Source: Mytilus edulis
Taxonomy: Eukaryota; Mollusca; Bivalvia; Mytilida; Mytilidae
Reading direction: 5' to 3'
Assembly (NCBI RefSeq): GCF_963676685.1
Contig: NC_092354.1
Coordinates: forward strand, 16,870,746-16,934,745
Length of the DNA: 64,000 nt
The notes below the pieces were generated by a model. That model was not told the DNA's origin. It was given only the letters and a program-made list of their open reading frames with translations, and ran no database searches. Below are positions 51,558 to 61,664 of this stretch, one piece after another. Positions within the stretch are counted from its first letter, which is position 1, and each line of letters starts with the position of its first letter. Both the position numbers and the translations under genes were made by a program.

Positions 51558-52788
51558 TGTCGAGCCTGCAACTTTTGTTGCAGAAAGCTCGACATAGGGA
51601 TAGTGATCCGGCGGCGGCGGCGGCGGTGTTAGCTAACTTCTTAAAAGCTTTATATTTTAGAAGGTGGAAGACCTGGATGCTTCATACTTTGTATATAGAT
51701 GCCTCATGTTACGAAGTTTCCGCCAGTCACATGTCCAATGTCCTTGACCTCATTTTCATGGTTCAGTGACCACTTGAAAAAAAAGTTCAAATTTTTTGTA
51801 ATGTTGAATTCTCTCTTATTATAAGTAATAGGATAACTATATTTCATATGTGCGTACCTTGCAAGGTCCTCATGTCTGTCAGACAGTTTTCACTTGACCT
51901 CGACCTCATTTCATGGATCAGTGAACAAGGTTAAGTTTTGGTGGTCAAGTCCATATCTCAGATACTATAAGCAATAGGGCTAGTATATTCCGTGTATGGA
52001 AGGACTGTAAGGTGTACATGTCCAACTGGCAGGTGTCATCTGACCTTGACCTCATTTTCATGGTTCAGTGGTTATAGTTAAATTTTTGTGTTTTGGTCTG
52101 TTTTTTTCGTACTTTATGCAATAGGTCTACTATATTTGTTATATGGAATGATTGTAAGGTGTACATGTCCAACTGGCAGGTGTCATCTGACCTTGACCTC
52201 ATTTTCATGGTTCAGTGGTTATAGTTAAATTTTTGTGTTTTGGTCTGTTTTTTTCGTACTTTATGCAATAGGTCTACTATATTTGTTATATGGAATGATT
52301 GTAAGGTGTACATGTCTAGCGGGCAGATTTCATGTGACCTTGACCTCATTTTCATGGTTCAGTGGTCAAAGTTAAGTTTTTGAGTTTTGGTCTTTTTATC
52401 TAATACTTTATGCCATAGGTCAACTATATTTGGTGTATGGAAATATTTTATGATCTTTATGTCAGTAGCGCAGGTTTCTTTTGACCTTGACCTCATTTTC
52501 ACGATTCATTGCACAGTGTTAAGTTTTTGTGTTTTGGTCTATTGTTCTTAAACTATAAGTAATAGGTCAACTATATATGTTGTATAGAAGCATTGTTAGC
52601 TGTACATGTCTGCCTGGCATGGTTCATCTGACCTTGACCTCATTTTCATGGTTCATTGGTCTTTGTTTAGTTATCTTGGTTAATGTTAAGTTTATGAGAC
52701 AGTTGTAATAAAGCTTTATACTTAGAACTATCTACATAATATCAATGATTAGTATAGAAGGCGAGACATTTCAGCGTGTGCACTCTTG
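51558..52788 (+). mobile_element. TGTCGAGC-family tandem-core element, copy 3
   Basis: Begins directly after the CTAGT end of the preceding element. Head TGTCGAGCCTGCAAC...GTTGCAGAAAGCTCGACA, about seven ~150-bp core units (two of them almost identical at 52016-52160 and 52165-52310), tail AAGGCGAGACATTTCAGCG and CACTCTTG. Confidence 0.82.
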
Positions 52789-52789
52789 T

Positions 52790-53354
52790 GTAAAATATCA
52801 CTTATCGGCATCTCCGGGCGGCAAGCCAGATTAATTTCCTGATAATCTTTACTACAGCATTCTGATTGTTATTAATTGCTACATATTACCGCTTTTTTGT
52901 AAATCGATGTTTGTTTACATTATCAACAAATGTGAGTAACATTCAAGGTCGAGTTGTCGTTCGTGGTCTATAGTTTGTTCCAAACCATTGTTTGTTTCTG
53001 GTACAGGTTGGCAGTTGTTGCAACATAAACACATGTTATTTTCAGTGTGTATGTGTGTGTTTTCTTTCTTTCTTATTAGTTATGACTGTTTATAAAAACA
53101 AAATGTTTTTAAATTCATTTGGAAGACAGGATTGTCATGTAATTGTTATTTCCCTTGTTTAAAAATAGAAATTGCGTGTTTCTATATTTCTTCTTCTTCT
53201 TCCAGGTAAGGAACCGAATTCAAATTTTGAATGTATGAGGTCCCGCGAAAACTAACGCAATGTCGGACATCACAGAAAGTTTTCTCTTGGCTATTTACAG
53301 GATAAAACGTTCTCTATATATATACAATTAAAACTATTTACAGGATGTTACTGT
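52790..53354. other. No gene recognised
   Basis: AT-rich, with a short (TG)n tract near 53050-53062 and a CTTCTTCTTCTTCCAG tract at 53199-53206 that resembles a splice acceptor but leads into no usable exon. Confidence 0.45.
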
Positions 53355-54362
53355 CTAAATTTTAGCAGAGCATGCCTTTAGGGCAGCTCTGAATCCATCA
53401 ACTGTGTCAGCTGATGTTGCTGATGTTGGCAGTTGGTTCCAATCTCTAATGGTCCTTGGAAAAAATGATTGTCCGAAGGCATCTGTTGTGGCCCTTTCTT
53501 GGAAGAAGCGGTTTTTACCTCTGGTCCGGCTATCGTTTGGTCTCAGATATTGGTGCCTATCTATGTCTATCAGATCATGTTGGATTTTGAACAGCATGCA
53601 TAGCCTATTTTGTTTCCTGCGGTCTTCAAGGCATTCCCATTTTAAAGATGTTACCATTTTTGTTACACAGCCAGGTGTGCGGTCTGTGTAGTTGTTGTTT
53701 ACAAATCTAGCTGCTCTTTTCTGTACTTGTTCGATTGCTTTTATTTTAGCCTGTTTCGTAGGGTCCCATACTGTGCAAGCATATTCAACTGAAGGTCTTA
53801 CTATTGTTGAATATGCTGCTGCTTTGACCGGTTTAGTGCAATCTTTTAGGTTACGTCGTATAAAGCCTAGTGTCTTGTTTCCTTTTCCCACTATGTTGTC
53901 GATGTGTCTGTCCCAGGTTAAATTGTTGCTGATAGTAACTCCCAGGTATTTACTAGCTTCAACGGTGTCCAGTGTGTGTCCGTGTAATTTGTAATTAGTT
54001 GGTATTACAGGACGGTTCTTGGGTTGTATTCTAATTACAATGCATTTTTTTGCATTGAAGCTCATTTGCCACTTATCTTCCCAATCCTCTAATGATGTGA
54101 GATCTTTCTGTAGTAGGTCACTTTCTACTTGGTTACTGATAGTCCGATAGAGGAGGCTGTCGTCTGCAAAAAGTTTGGTCTCTGACGATGTTGCTGTTTC
54201 TGGCATGTCGTTTATGTAGGCCAGGAATAGTAGCGGTCCAAGAACTGTTCCTTGAGGAACACCAGAGAGTACTGGTACTTGTTCAGAGACAGCTCCTTCT
54301 AGATAAGTTGTTTGAAAATATTGTTGGTTACAAACTTCCTTCTGTTGTTTGATTGAAAGCAG
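53355..54362 (-). pseudogene. Non-LTR retrotransposon RT, 5'-truncated (Jockey/CR1-like)
   Basis: On the minus strand the frame is open from a stop at 54363-54365 to 53355. It holds RT motif B (SGVPQGTVLGPLLF, about 54266-54225), motif C (FADDSLLYR, both Asp intact, about 54170-54145), the GVTISNNLTWDRHID thumb region and VEYACTVWDP. The C-terminus is RARFVNNN/RTIRDWNQLP-type. The N-terminal RT motifs and the endonuclease are missing, so it is a dead 5'-truncated insertion. The conventional ATG at 54206 (283 residues) is not the true start. No further frame break is seen in the retained part, suggesting a fairly young copy. Clade is inferred from motif wording. Confidence 0.88.
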
Positions 54363-54369
54363 TCAATGA

Positions 54370-55440
54370 CGTTTGTCAAGGACTGCCAACGACAATACTT
54401 TATATGGTTGGTAACAACATTGAATGATTGAGATGTTTATGAACTGACTGTAAACATTCAGTCCGACCATGGGAAGCTGTGCTCTGCCGGATGTGTGCTC
54501 AATTATTGGAGTCATTCAATGCTACATTTCTCTACTTTAGGTCTACATAATAAAAATTGTACTTATTGAAAAAAAATATATATTGTTTTCATTTATTTTA
54601 TTTAGATAGCGCTATCACATTCGGCATCCATCGTATTTTTATTTATCAGTTGTCAAATTAGACCAATCTGTGGTCTGCATCCCCTGCATAATTGATCCTT
54701 TTACATACATGTCAGACCCCACTCCTTTATTTCTTTAATGGCTTTCAGTTATTTGGTGGACACAGGGAATTGATTCCCGGTTCCCTCCCCAAACTCCTAC
54801 TTCACTCCATATTCTGTTCCTCTGCACTCTTATTTTTTCATCAACAAGAATTATCCCTGTTTTATCAAACTTTTCTCACGATTAAGAACACCCTGCCTCA
54901 AGCTTTCATCCATCAAATTCTCATTTCTAGTCCTCTTATTTCACAGTTCCCATAATTCTGTCCAACCCCTTTAAAGTGTCCCAATGACTCGCACCCATTA
55001 ACAACCCATCATTCGACAAATTATATTAAACAACCTGATTTGTCTCCTTTATATGCAAAAATTACGAGTCAGGTTTTTTTGCTTTATTATATAAATGGCA
55101 TTTTTTTTTTCACACATCTCGTTTTTGAACTCCCATGCGTATTTGTTACTATCAACTATATGGCATCAATGCACACAATTCAAACGATCTTTTCACAAAA
55201 CCACAAAAATTGCATAGCAAATACATTCTCAGGATTTTTAATAAAGTTTACTTTGCGAGCACAAAGTGAGGAATTAATTATAAAACAATTTGGTAAAGCA
55301 AAATAAATATCTAAAAGATGTTTTAAAAATAGACTACAGTGGATGAGCTACCCCTTCGTGTAACAAGATTTATCTCTCCTGGGATTTAAACACATTGAGA
55401 TTGAACCAGTCCAAAGCAAGATTGTTTGTTTGATGATTTT
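54370..55440. other. No gene recognised
   Basis: Short frames (54692-54955, 55040-55306) are low in recognisable features; no repeat family identified. The end (about 55395-55457) leads into the splice acceptor of the ZF pseudogene. Confidence 0.4.
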
Positions 55441-55457
55441 TAATTGATTCTTTACAG

Positions 55458-55672
55458 AGTCGTACAAGATCATACATTTATATTAAAAAGAATGTATGAG
55501 GTAGAAGATTTCGTCACAATCAATGGTACATTGTACACAACATGAAAACGCATACAGGTGGAATTTACAGACTCATGTGAGAATACATACAGGTGATAAA
55601 CCTCATGACTGTGATGTTTGTGGTAAACGGTTTAGTCAGCTTTGTCATTTAAAGAGACACATTATAATCAAT
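55458..55672 (+). pseudogene. C2H2 zinc-finger gene remnant (ZF copy 4)
   Basis: Follows the acceptor CTTTACAG (AG 55456-55457). ATG at 55491 gives [17 protein letters not shown] and then a stop. The sequence then jumps to finger DNA (ACGCATACAGGTGG; TGTGAGAATACATACAGGTG; GACTGTGATGTTTGTGGTAA; AGTCAGCTTTGTCATTTAAA) covering about one and a half fingers, and ends in AT-rich DNA. A large internal deletion and frame loss make it a pseudogene of the cluster. Confidence 0.85.
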
Positions 55673-55809
55673 ATTTTAAATTTCAACAATTAGAAAAACT
55701 CTTGACTCATAATATTAATACACAACACAAATATTCAGACCTCCTACTCGTCCAAATAATTATGACGCGGCGAACATCCTAGAACAAAAGTAATTAGAAG
55801 ATTTCATAA

Positions 55810-55905
55810 TTATTTGGACTAACACCCCACTAGTCCACCGCTCCATTAGTTTTAAGTTGTTTAACACCTTATTGGTCTGACAGCCCAGTAGTCCAGGGGA
55901 CTATG
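55810..55905 (+). repeat. Decayed 'GTCCGACACCCCATTAG' array
   Basis: 'ACACCCCACTAGTCC', 'CGCTCCATTAGT', 'ACACCTTATTGGTCTGACAG' and 'CCCAGTAGTCC' are worn copies of the 17.6-kb motif. Confidence 0.6.
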
Positions 55906-56186
55906 TATTGCCATGCTCACTGAATGCTTGTTATAAAGATTTGGTTACTAGTATATGAATGAAAATGAGACAAATTTCCATTCATATGATCCACGATAAC
56001 AATGTAGGAAAAGTTAATTTACATAGATTCTTCCAAGACTCGCCACTTTGTTACATAAGGGAGATACCATTTGATTCTACTGACGATCAGAAAAAGAACA
56101 ACAGTGATCTTATTTATAGTAACCTTTGTGGTTCCTAAACATGGATATAGATTAACTGGTAAAGACATCTGTGACAAAATAGATAC

Positions 56187-56465
56187 AAGAAGATGTTGTA
56201 TGAGTGCCAATGAGACAACTCTCAATCCATTTCAGAATATGTAAAAGTAAACCATTATAGGTCAAAGTACGTACTTCAACACGGAGCATTTGCTTACATC
56301 GAACAGGAAGCTATAAAGGGTCCCAAAAAGGACTCGAGTAGAACCATTCATATGGAAAACCATCGGTCTCATCTGTATAACAAAAACGAGAAACACTATG
56401 AATCACATCAACAAACGATAACTACTGTGAATCATGCTCCTGACATAAGACATGTGCAAACAAAT
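56187..56465 (+). repeat. Short interspersed repeat (AAGATGTTGTATGAG family)
   Basis: 'AAGAAGATGTTGTATGAGTG', 'CCAATGAGACAACTCTCAAT', 'AAACCATTATAGGTCAAAG', 'AACAAACGATAACTACTG'. Same family as 23024-23375, at the equivalent place in the duplicated segment. Confidence 0.85.
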
Positions 56466-57191
56466 GCAGCGGGTTTAAACGTTTTCATAGGTACCAACCT
56501 TCACCCTTACCTGAAACAATAGTGTAAGAAGACACATATTCCCCATTTCCATTCTCAATTTTACATTATAAAGTATCAATTAAAATGGCTTAACTCAGTC
56601 AAAGGACAAATTTACACAATTGAACATGCGCTGAAAATAAATTTGAATGTTTTTAAAACATTTTAGCATGCGCATGTTAGCATGTAAGCTCATGAAGAGT
56701 GTTTCCTTACAATGATTGATTAATCTGTTTGTATAGTTGTCAAGGGGCAAATAGTTTACGCATGCTCTGGAAGAAAAGAAATCACTTAGTTTGCCGATGA
56801 TTTTCTGTCTGTAAACCCTATTATGGTCCCCGCTATATAAAATTACGATCCAACTTTAATATCTATCATTTTAACCATAATTTAAAAAAAATAATTTAGG
56901 ATAGCAAAACTTATAGCCAGTTTGACCTCCTCCCTAACTATGTGATAAAAATAAATTTAACCATCTTTTGATTAATTGTCCCTTTTACAGACTTTACAAC
57001 TGTGCCGCGTCTGGCTAAGCTATTAAACTGATTTTATTTTGATACCATTTTGATGTATTTGTCTTTATTACTATCTGGGTATATCGAAGACGCAATGTTT
57101 TATGTTCATTATAAACAGAGAAACTATGTAGCAGTGCACTTATAATATATAAAACGGCGATTCGTATCCGTTGAGGAGGTGTTCCATAATA

Positions 57192-57656
57192 GGAAGTACA
57201 CCACTAATTAATGGCCCCATTGCTTTCTATGTTAAATTCCTCAATTTCAAGTGGTCACAGCTCTTTTATCTTAAGTTCAAATAAAGTGACAATCATTGCA
57301 TGTGAAAGCAACACCTTCTGGTGTCCTGTACTGAAAAAATCAACATACCTTACATTGCATATAAGAAAGAACTGGTTCCCGGAACTTCGGATGTACCAAA
57401 ACAGGTACTTCCGATCTGACAAAAAGGCAAAATGTACCCTCCTTTTAAAATTTCATGCCATTTTTTTATTATTCAAATTTATCAGTCAAAAATTGTTCTG
57501 CAATGATCACCAGTCATGCAGCTTTCATTTGATACCAAAATTAATAAAATATTCTAAATATATTGAAAGTTATGTCCATGCGTAGGAACTATTTTGTGTT
57601 AAATAAGTACTACTTTCTGGTATGTGCTTTCTGGCCGGGCCTGAATTAGTGGTGTT
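57192..57656. mobile_element. TIR insertion in segmental copy B
   Basis: Ends contain CACCACTAATTAATGGCCC and GGGCCTGAATTAGTGGTG in inverted orientation. Absent at the equivalent point near 24035 (GTTCCATCATTGGAAGG). About 465 bp. The exact target duplication is unclear (AAT/ATT beside AGG/CCT). A 124-residue frame inside (57211-57585) is not recognisable. Confidence 0.65.
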
Positions 57657-58424
57657 ACACCTATTGGAAGGAAATACATATTGAAGAATACAACGTTGGT
57701 CTCTTTCCCCCGACTTAAATTCTCCCTTCAAAAACAAAGTAAGTTTATTAGAAACTCTTAGAAGACGATGGTTTATTTTATTCTTTACAAACTGGAGTGA
57801 GCAATAAATGGGTAGACTTGACACTGTTTATAACGTGAAAATTATGAAGAAGCTATTATCTGCTTGTCCAGACTGTATTTTGTCATATGTAAGACGGTAA
57901 AAATATCATACCCAACTAATGAACTATATCAGTCATATTCATCAGGACTGATAACTCTGTCGTGTATACAATGTCGTTGAAATCAGAGGCAATTGTTTAC
58001 TAGTATATGTCTATGTTGAAATGTATACAATAACATTTTTTTTTACACAAGTTTAACTGTATATCAATTTATTGAATGCCTGTATTTTCCTTAAAATATT
58101 AGATTAATAAAAAAAAAATTAATAAAATCATATTCAATGAAATCTTGTTTAATTTTCTACGAAATAAAACAAATCCATTTAAATTAGAATTTGAATCAAA
58201 ATATTTCTTTAAAATATATAATTATAGAAACATAAATATTAATTTGATTTATATCTTTTAAAACAAAAGTATTTTTTTAAAGAAATTGTTTTATATTGTT
58301 CATATTTTCTTAAAGTTTATTATGATACATTCTTCTTCTGATTTGACACGGGGAAGAGAAGATATATTTGTATGAAAACTTTTGTATATCATAAAATTCA
58401 AACTCTGGTAGGCAGCAGTCCTTT

Positions 58425-58695
58425 TGCGCCAATTACTGTTTTTCAGGGGTATCATTTGCGCCAAATTTTGTTTTCCAAATGTATCATTTGCGCCAATATT
58501 TGGAACCCATTTGCGCCAATTTACCTGTACACATATCTATCATAAATATTAATGATTAATATTTATTCTTATTTTATGCTTAAAAAGTATCATATGATCG
58601 GAGATATTTCAACATGGAGATGAGCATTTGGAGAGAAATGACTTGAAATGCAGTAGACATGCAGTCCAAGGACGCATTTTTGGCGCAAACGGATC
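58425..58695. repeat. 'TCATTTGCGCCAA' motif array
   Basis: Four copies of TTTGCGCCAA at 58430-58530 and an inverted TTGGCGCAAA at about 58678-58690. Same style as the other motif-array TIR elements; borders not resolved. Confidence 0.6.
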
Positions 58696-58698
58696 TCT

Positions 58699-59364
58699 CC
58701 CAAGAAATGTATCTTTTGCCTAATTAAAAATTTAATAAATCTTGATTTTTCAAGTATAATGACACATTTCTTAAACTTTAATATGAATATATGTATTAAA
58801 AAGTAAATATTTCAAAATATTTCTCTTATATATTCAAATAATTGTCACCAAATTATTTGTGACTTTTTGTCCTGTGACTTTTTGTCCTATCAAATTTGTG
58901 ACTTTATGTCCTGTGACTTTTTGTCCTGTGACTTTCTGTCCGTTTACCTAATTATTGAGGCTACAGTTACATTGCGTTATCATGGTTATTGTTACATGAA
59001 AAACAGCAATGAACGATGGGACAAGTAAGGCAGCAACCATGTGAGGTATACATCAATGAGGCACTCGCCGCAGTACATCATATAAATTTGTTTAACATGT
59101 CGTATATATAATATCGGTAAACGGACAGAAAAGTCACAGGACAAAAAGTCACAGGACATAAAGTCACAAATTTGATAGGACAAAAAGTCACAGGACAAAA
59201 AGTCACAAATAATTTGTTGACAATTGTTTGAATATATAAGAGAAATATTTTTAAATATTTACTTTTTCATACATATATTCATATTAAAGTTTAGGAAATG
59301 TGTCATTATACTTGAAAAATCAAGATTTATTTAATTTTAATCAGGCAAAAGATATATTTCTTGG
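58699..59364. mobile_element. Large palindrome with 'GTGACTTTTTGTCCT' arrays
   Basis: Left arm 58699-58948 and right arm 59116-59364 are inverted copies (about 250 bp each) around a ~167-bp loop. The inner part of each arm is an array of GTGACTTTTTGTCCT (five copies) or its inverse. The outer part includes CCAAGAAATGTATCTTTTGC-like ends. The loop includes a fragment of the 26.5-kb MITE end (AGGCAGCAACCAT). Another small array of the motif occurs at 59556-59617. No coding. Confidence 0.85.
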
Positions 59365-59639
59365 CAACATGAAGCCATTTAAGTGCCAAACCACTTTGAC
59401 ATTTTGTTTTTTAACAATTATTTGATCATCTTTGATATTTTTTTGATAAATTTTGTTGAAAAAGTTGGTTTATATACAATAGTTCAAGAAAAATACAAAA
59501 ATAATTTTGTAGAAATAAGCGGTTTTTATTCAAAGAAAATAATCAGAAAAAATGAATTGTGACTTTTTTTCCTGTGACTTTTTTTCCGTGACTTTTTGTC
59601 CTGTGACTTTCTGTCCTACATTCATAATATCATGTATGT

Positions 59640-60011
59640 CATTGTATATAGGTAGTAAGAATTACCCAAACATACAGATGCATAAAGTGGGTCTCATTAG
59701 GGTAAGTGTGATGCGGGGTTGCAGATTTTTTGTAAGCCTGACACATGAAAGTCAAATTATTGTGCCGTGAAAACGGGAAATAAAGTCTAGCGGGACACAT
59801 GAATTACAAAAAGAAGAGAATTGCTTATGTGCATAGTGTAAGCGGGGTACGGGAATCTGACAAAACAGTAAGCGGGATTCAAGATTAGAACCCCCCCATA
59901 AATGCAGAGAATGTCAAAAACGATTTGTTGTATATGACATGTGTGTCAATTGCAGAAAAGTATCAAAAGGTTTATCATATTAATATGTCTTTTTTTTTTT
60001 GTTCCTTATAG
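59640..60011 (+). other. Upstream flank/intron end of ZF gene 3
   Basis: Paralogous to the ZF gene 2 upstream flank ('GAATTACCCAAACATACAGA', 'CATAAATGCAGAGAATGTCA', 'TTGCAGAAAAGTATCAA', 'AATATGTCTTTTTTTT'), with an extra ~190 bp of 'GCGGGAT/GCGGGGT' phrases at 59710-59890. Ends in the acceptor TTCCTTATAG. Confidence 0.6.
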
Positions 60012-61094
60012 AGTTGTGTAAGAACTCACATACTGGAGATAAACCTAATTAACATGATTAATAAGATGTTAGATGGAGGAGAGGATTTAGTCACAATCAA
60101 TGGTACTATACGTGAGGGAGGCGGGGATTTAGTCGCAATCAATGGTACTATAAGTGAGGGAGGAGAGGATTTAGTTGCAATCAATGGTACTCTAAGTAGC
60201 TATGTACAGAGACACAACTACACACAGGCTGGTAAAACACTTCATAAATGTGATGTTTGTGCTAAAGTATTTAGTCAAAGTGGTGACTTAAAGAGACATG
60301 CGAGAACACATGCTGGTGAGAACCCTCATAAATGTGATGTTTGTTTTAGAAAATTTTCTCGAAATAGTGAATTAAAGAGACATATGAGAACACATACAAA
60401 TGATACATGTACTGGTGAAAAACTTCATAAATGTGATGCTTGTGCTAAACGTTTTTCTCTCAGCTGTAACTTAAAGGAACACATGAGAATACATACTGGT
60501 GAAAAACCTCATAAATGTGATGTCTGTGCTAGAGAATTTACTCAAAGTAGTACCTTAAAGAGACATATGAGAATACATACTGGTGAAAAACCTCATCGCT
60601 GTGATGTATGCAGTAAAGGATTTAGTCACCTTGGTAGTTTACAGATTCACATGAGAACACATACAGGTGATAAACCTTATGACTGTGGTGAATGTGGTAA
60701 AGGGTTTAGTCGTATAAGTAATTTACGAATTCACATGAGAACACATACAGGTGATAAACCTTATATATGTGATGTATGTTGTAAAGGGTTTAGTCACCAT
60801 GGTAGTTTACAGACTCACATGCGAACACACACAGGTGATAAACCTCATAACTGTGATGTATGTGGTAAAGATTTTAGTCAGCTTGGTAATTTAAGAAGTC
60901 ACGCGAGAACACATACCGGTGACAAACCTCATGAATGTAATGTATGTGGTAAAAGGTTTAGTGAGCATTGTAATTTGAAAATTCATATGAGAACACATAC
61001 AGGCGATAAACCTCATGGGTGTGATGTATGTGGTAAACGGTTTACTCAGCTTGGTAGTTTACAAAAACACATGAGAACACATACAGGCGATTAA
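60012..61094 (+). CDS. C2H2 zinc-finger protein, 10 fingers, truncated by nonsense mutation (ZF gene 3)
   Basis: The exon begins after TTCCTTATAG (AG 60010-60011); the ATG at 60054 opens 346 residues. The N-terminus carries the family module three times in tandem (EDLVTINGTIREGG / GDLVAINGTISEGG / EDLVAINGTLSS; a 45-bp DNA repeat). Ten C2H2 fingers follow from residue 65, with TGEKP linkers early and TGDKP later. Finger 3 follows an enlarged linker (TNDTCTGEKL). The frame ends in GAT-TAA where every sister linker has GAT-AAA, a single A-to-T change. Two further intact fingers follow in the same frame up to a TGA at 61272-61274. The truncated protein could still bind DNA. Confidence 0.85.
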   Translation, partial: SCVRTHILEINLINMINKMLDGGEDLVTINGTIREGGGDLVAINGTISEGGEDLVAINGTLSSYVQRHNYTQAGKTLHKCDVCAKVFSQSGDLKRHARTHAGENPHKCDVCFRKFSRNSELKRHMRTHTNDTCTGEKLHKCDACAKRFSLSCNLKEHMRIHTGEKPHKCDVCAREFTQSSTLKRHMRIHTGEKPHRCDVCSKGFSHLGSLQIHMRTHTGDKPYDCGECGKGFSRISNLRIHMRTHTGDKPYICDVCCKGFSHHGSLQTHMRTHTGDKPHNCDVCGKDFSQLGNLRSHARTHTGDKPHECNVCGKRFSEHCNLKIHMRTHTGDKPHGCDVCGKRFTQLGSLQKHMRTHTGD

Positions 61095-61500
61095 CCTCAT
61101 AACTGTGATGTATGTGGTAAAGATTTTAGTCAGCTTGTTCATTTAAGAAGTCACGCGAGAACACATACTGGTGACAAACCTCATGGGTGTGATGTATGTG
61201 GTAAACGGTTTCATCAGCTTGGTAGTTTACAAAAACACATGAGAACACATACAGGCGGTAAACCTCATTACTGAGTCTGGGATGTATTATGTGTATGTGG
61301 TAAAGGATACAGTCAGCTTGGTAATTTACAGAGACACATGAGAACACATACAGGCGGTAAACCTCATTACTGAGTCTGTGATGTATTATGTGTATGTGGA
61401 CTGGGATACAGTCAGCTTGGTAATTTACAGAGACACATAGAAACACATACCAGATTATAAGCTGTATTATTGTTGTGTTTGCCGCAATGTCAGTTAAACA
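61095..61500 (+). pseudogene. Lost C-terminal fingers of ZF gene 3
   Basis: 61095-61274 encodes two complete in-frame fingers beyond the premature stop. After the TGA come two ~119-bp direct repeats ('GTCTG(G/T)GATGTATTATGTG', 'AGTCAGCTTGGTAATTTACA', 'GGCGGTAAACCTCATTAC'), each a finger with frame damage. Then comes the ancestral tail ending GCAATGTCAGTTAA near 61487-61497. Confidence 0.8.
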
Positions 61501-61664
61501 ATACTGAAACATAGTAAAGGGATCAAGTCAAGTTTGTAATTTACATAGACTACTGAAACATAGTAAAGGGATCTTGAAAGTCAAGTTTGTAATTTACATA
61601 GACTACTGAAAATTTGTATAAATGTATAATTGACCTGCTGTATATTAATTATTTGATTTAACAT

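Larger units (their letters stand above)
56010..57905 (+). repeat. Segmental duplication copy B (partner at 22560-24330)
   Basis: Collinear landmarks: 'CATAGATTCTTCCAAGACTC' (56021), 'ACTGACGATCAG', 'TGTGGTTCCTAAACATGGAT', a short repeat (56187-56465), 'GGGGCAAATAGTTTACGCAT', 'TATCGAAGACGCAATGTTTT', 'CGGCGATTCGTATCCGTTGA' and 'GAAGAAGCTATTATCTGCTT'. It carries an extra insertion at about 57192-57656. Confidence 0.75.

Noticed and set aside
53190..53230. Splice acceptor CTTCTTCTTCTTCCAG as a continuation exon of the vWA gene
   Set aside because: The following sequence does not give a phase-1 open exon with module-like residues.
57211..57585. 124-residue plus-strand frame
   Set aside because: Lies entirely in an insertion absent from the paralogous segment, with no similarity to a known protein.
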